From Methylocystis sp. (GTDB lineage: Bacteria; Pseudomonadota; Alphaproteobacteria; Rhizobiales; Beijerinckiaceae): a stretch of DNA of 5,626 bases. This document shows positions 4,366 to 5,626 of this stretch, piece by piece. The notes under the pieces were generated by a model, which searched no databases, was not told where the DNA came from, and saw only the letters and a list, made by a program, of their open reading frames with translations. Numbering within the stretch: the stretch's first letter is position 1; every line of letters starts with the position of its first letter. The position numbers and the translations under genes are program-made. The stretch is taken from the NCBI GenBank assembly GCA_023253795.1, contig JALRFG010000137.1:1-5626 (forward strand). The letters are read 5' to 3'.

Positions 4366-5626
4366 TTGACGAAATTCCATACCGGCCCCGGGCTGGCGCG
4401 CGCGCTCGCCGAACGTGACTACCGCGACCCAACACCCGTTCAACTAGCTGTTTTAAAAGAAGAAAATCAAGGACGCGACCTCCTTGTTTCGGCGCAGACA
4501 GGTTCGGGCAAGACGATCGCCTACGGTCTTGCGCTTGAGCAGGGCGTCATGGGCGGGGCCGAGAAAGCCGCACGTCCCACGACGCCTTTGGCGTTGATTA
4601 TCGCGCCAACCCGCGAACTGGCCCTGCAGGTCGAGCGCGAGCTGAGCTGGCTTTATCACTTCGCCGGCGCCCGCATCATGTCCTGTGTGGGCGGCATGGA
4701 TGCGCGGCAGGAACGCCGCAACCTTGCCTTGGGCGCGCATATTATCGTCGGCACGCCCGGACGTTTGCGCGACCATATCGAGCGGCGCGGTCTCGATATG
4801 TCCGGCCTCAGGACCATCGTTCTCGATGAAGCCGATGAAATGCTGGATCTCGGATTTCGAGAGGATCTGGAATTCATCCTGGGCGCAGCGCCGGCGGACC
4901 GGCAGACGCTGATGTTTTCTGCGACGATGCCGAAAGGCATTGTCATGCTGGCGAAACGCTACCAGCGCGATTCATTACGAATTGAAGTTGGCCATAATGA
5001 GCGTGGCCACGCCGATATTGAATATCGCGCCATCCGCATCATCCCCAAAGAAACGGAATATGTCGTCGTAAATCTCTTGCGGCTTGTCGACGCACAGACA
5101 TCAATTGTTTTCTGCAATACGCGCGAACACGTCCGTCATTTACAGGCGACGCTGCTTGAGCGCGGCTTCTCCGCCGTTTTACTCTCGGGAGAGCTCAGCC
5201 AGCATGAGCGCAATCAATCCATGCAGGCGCTCAGGGATGGTCGTGCGCGTGTGTGTATCGCAACCGATGTCGCGGCGCGCGGCATTGATCTGCCCAATCT
5301 GGGCCTGGTGATCCACGCCGATCTTCCCCATGATGTCGAAACGCTCCAGCATCGCAGCGGCCGCACCGGCCGTGCGGGCCGAAAAGGCGTCAGCGCGCTT
5401 CTGGTGCCCGTCATCCGACGCCGCCGCGCCGAGCAGATTCTCAGAGACGCTCATGTGCAGGCTCAATGGATGGGGCCTCCCGCCGCCGAGGAAATCCGTC
5501 GGCTCGATCAGGAACGGCTCTTGTCCGATCCCATGTTGACGGATGCGCCGGACGAGGAAGACTTCGCCATGGCCCGGTTGCTGCTGGCCGAGCGTTCGCC
5601 TGAAGAGCTTGGCGCCGCATTGATCC
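4366..5626 (+). CDS. DEAD-box RNA helicase (C-terminal end beyond the window)
   Basis: An ATP-dependent RNA helicase; 420 residues are visible and no stop is reached. Seen in order: Q-motif PTPVQ (22-26), Walker A AQTGSGKT (43-50), PTREL (81-85), GG (109-110), TPGR (130-133), DEAD (154-157), SAT (185-187), SIVFCNTR (246-253), ATDVAARGID (299-308) and HRSGRTGRAG (329-338). Both RecA-like domains are complete and all catalytic motifs intact. The N-terminus is short, so the Q-motif lies almost at the start. Sequence after residue 345 is a charged extension; related bacterial proteins often carry a DbpA-type RNA-binding domain further on, which cannot be seen here. The start is TTG at 4366 with AGG five bases upstream. 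The frame is closed by TGA at 4297, and another TTG at 4318 lacks a good site. Likely roles are ribosome assembly or RNA unfolding. It is divergent from the nuclease operon. Confidence 0.95.
   Translation, partial: MTKFHTGPGLARALAERDYRDPTPVQLAVLKEENQGRDLLVSAQTGSGKTIAYGLALEQGVMGGAEKAARPTTPLALIIAPTRELALQVERELSWLYHFAGARIMSCVGGMDARQERRNLALGAHIIVGTPGRLRDHIERRGLDMSGLRTIVLDEADEMLDLGFREDLEFILGAAPADRQTLMFSATMPKGIVMLAKRYQRDSLRIEVGHNERGHADIEYRAIRIIPKETEYVVVNLLRLVDAQTSIVFCNTREHVRHLQATLLERGFSAVLLSGELSQHERNQSMQALRDGRARVCIATDVAARGIDLPNLGLVIHADLPHDVETLQHRSGRTGRAGRKGVSALLVPVIRRRRAEQILRDAHVQAQWMGPPAAEEIRRLDQERLLSDPMLTDAPDEEDFAMARLLLAERSPEELGAALI

Noticed and set aside
4141..4443. Minus-strand 100-codon frame crossing the helicase start
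   Set aside because: It overlaps the helicase N-terminus and the start of the 100-residue gene, with glycine/arginine-rich content; a shadow frame.

Overview
The window reads as a stretch of alphaproteobacterial chromosome. The basis is a GC-rich coding style in the right half, a DEAD-box helicase and a YaiI/DUF188 protein whose sequences look proteobacterial, and start and ribosome-binding usage typical of that class. The left ~2.8 kb is visibly more AT-rich, with wider intergenic gaps and solitary genes, and looks more like accessory DNA. No tRNA, rRNA, CRISPR array or transposase was seen. A genus cannot be assigned from the sequence alone.

Layout. (1) Positions 1-244 hold no convincing protein gene. 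They end in a very strong plus-strand intrinsic terminator preceded by a hairpin whose loop is CTCCTT and by a single-stranded TTTCCTCCC. Both mimic the anti-Shine-Dalgarno tail of 16S rRNA, so this may be the 3' part of a trans-acting small RNA. (2) 245-940, minus: a class I SAM-dependent methyltransferase. (3) 941-1142: a divergent control region with a 30-bp-spaced imperfect direct repeat. (4) 1143-2387, plus: a catalytically intact UmuC-like Y-family translesion polymerase with a beta-clamp-binding motif. (5) 2388-2818: intergenic DNA with a good sigma-70-type promoter, a dyad at the predicted transcription start, and a 59-residue membrane or exported small protein. (6) 4211-2819, minus: three closely spaced genes (gaps of about 40 bp) that probably form one operon. 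They encode a 100-residue unknown protein, a membrane-anchored Mrr-type nuclease-domain protein, and the PIN-like YaiI/DUF188 protein. (7) 4212-4365: a divergent promoter region with a 15-bp dyad. (8) 4366 to the window edge, plus: a DEAD-box RNA helicase that starts at TTG and is cut off at its C-terminal end.

How the parts fit. The polymerase is a DNA damage tolerance enzyme, but no umuD, imuA, imuB or dnaE2 lies beside it. The Mrr-like protein and YaiI probably share a transcript and are both nuclease-fold proteins, but no shared pathway is established. The helicase is likely an ordinary RNA-remodelling gene. The items most worth a second look are the putative anti-SD small RNA at the left edge, the small-protein locus with its promoter and dyad, and the membrane-tethered nuclease operon.
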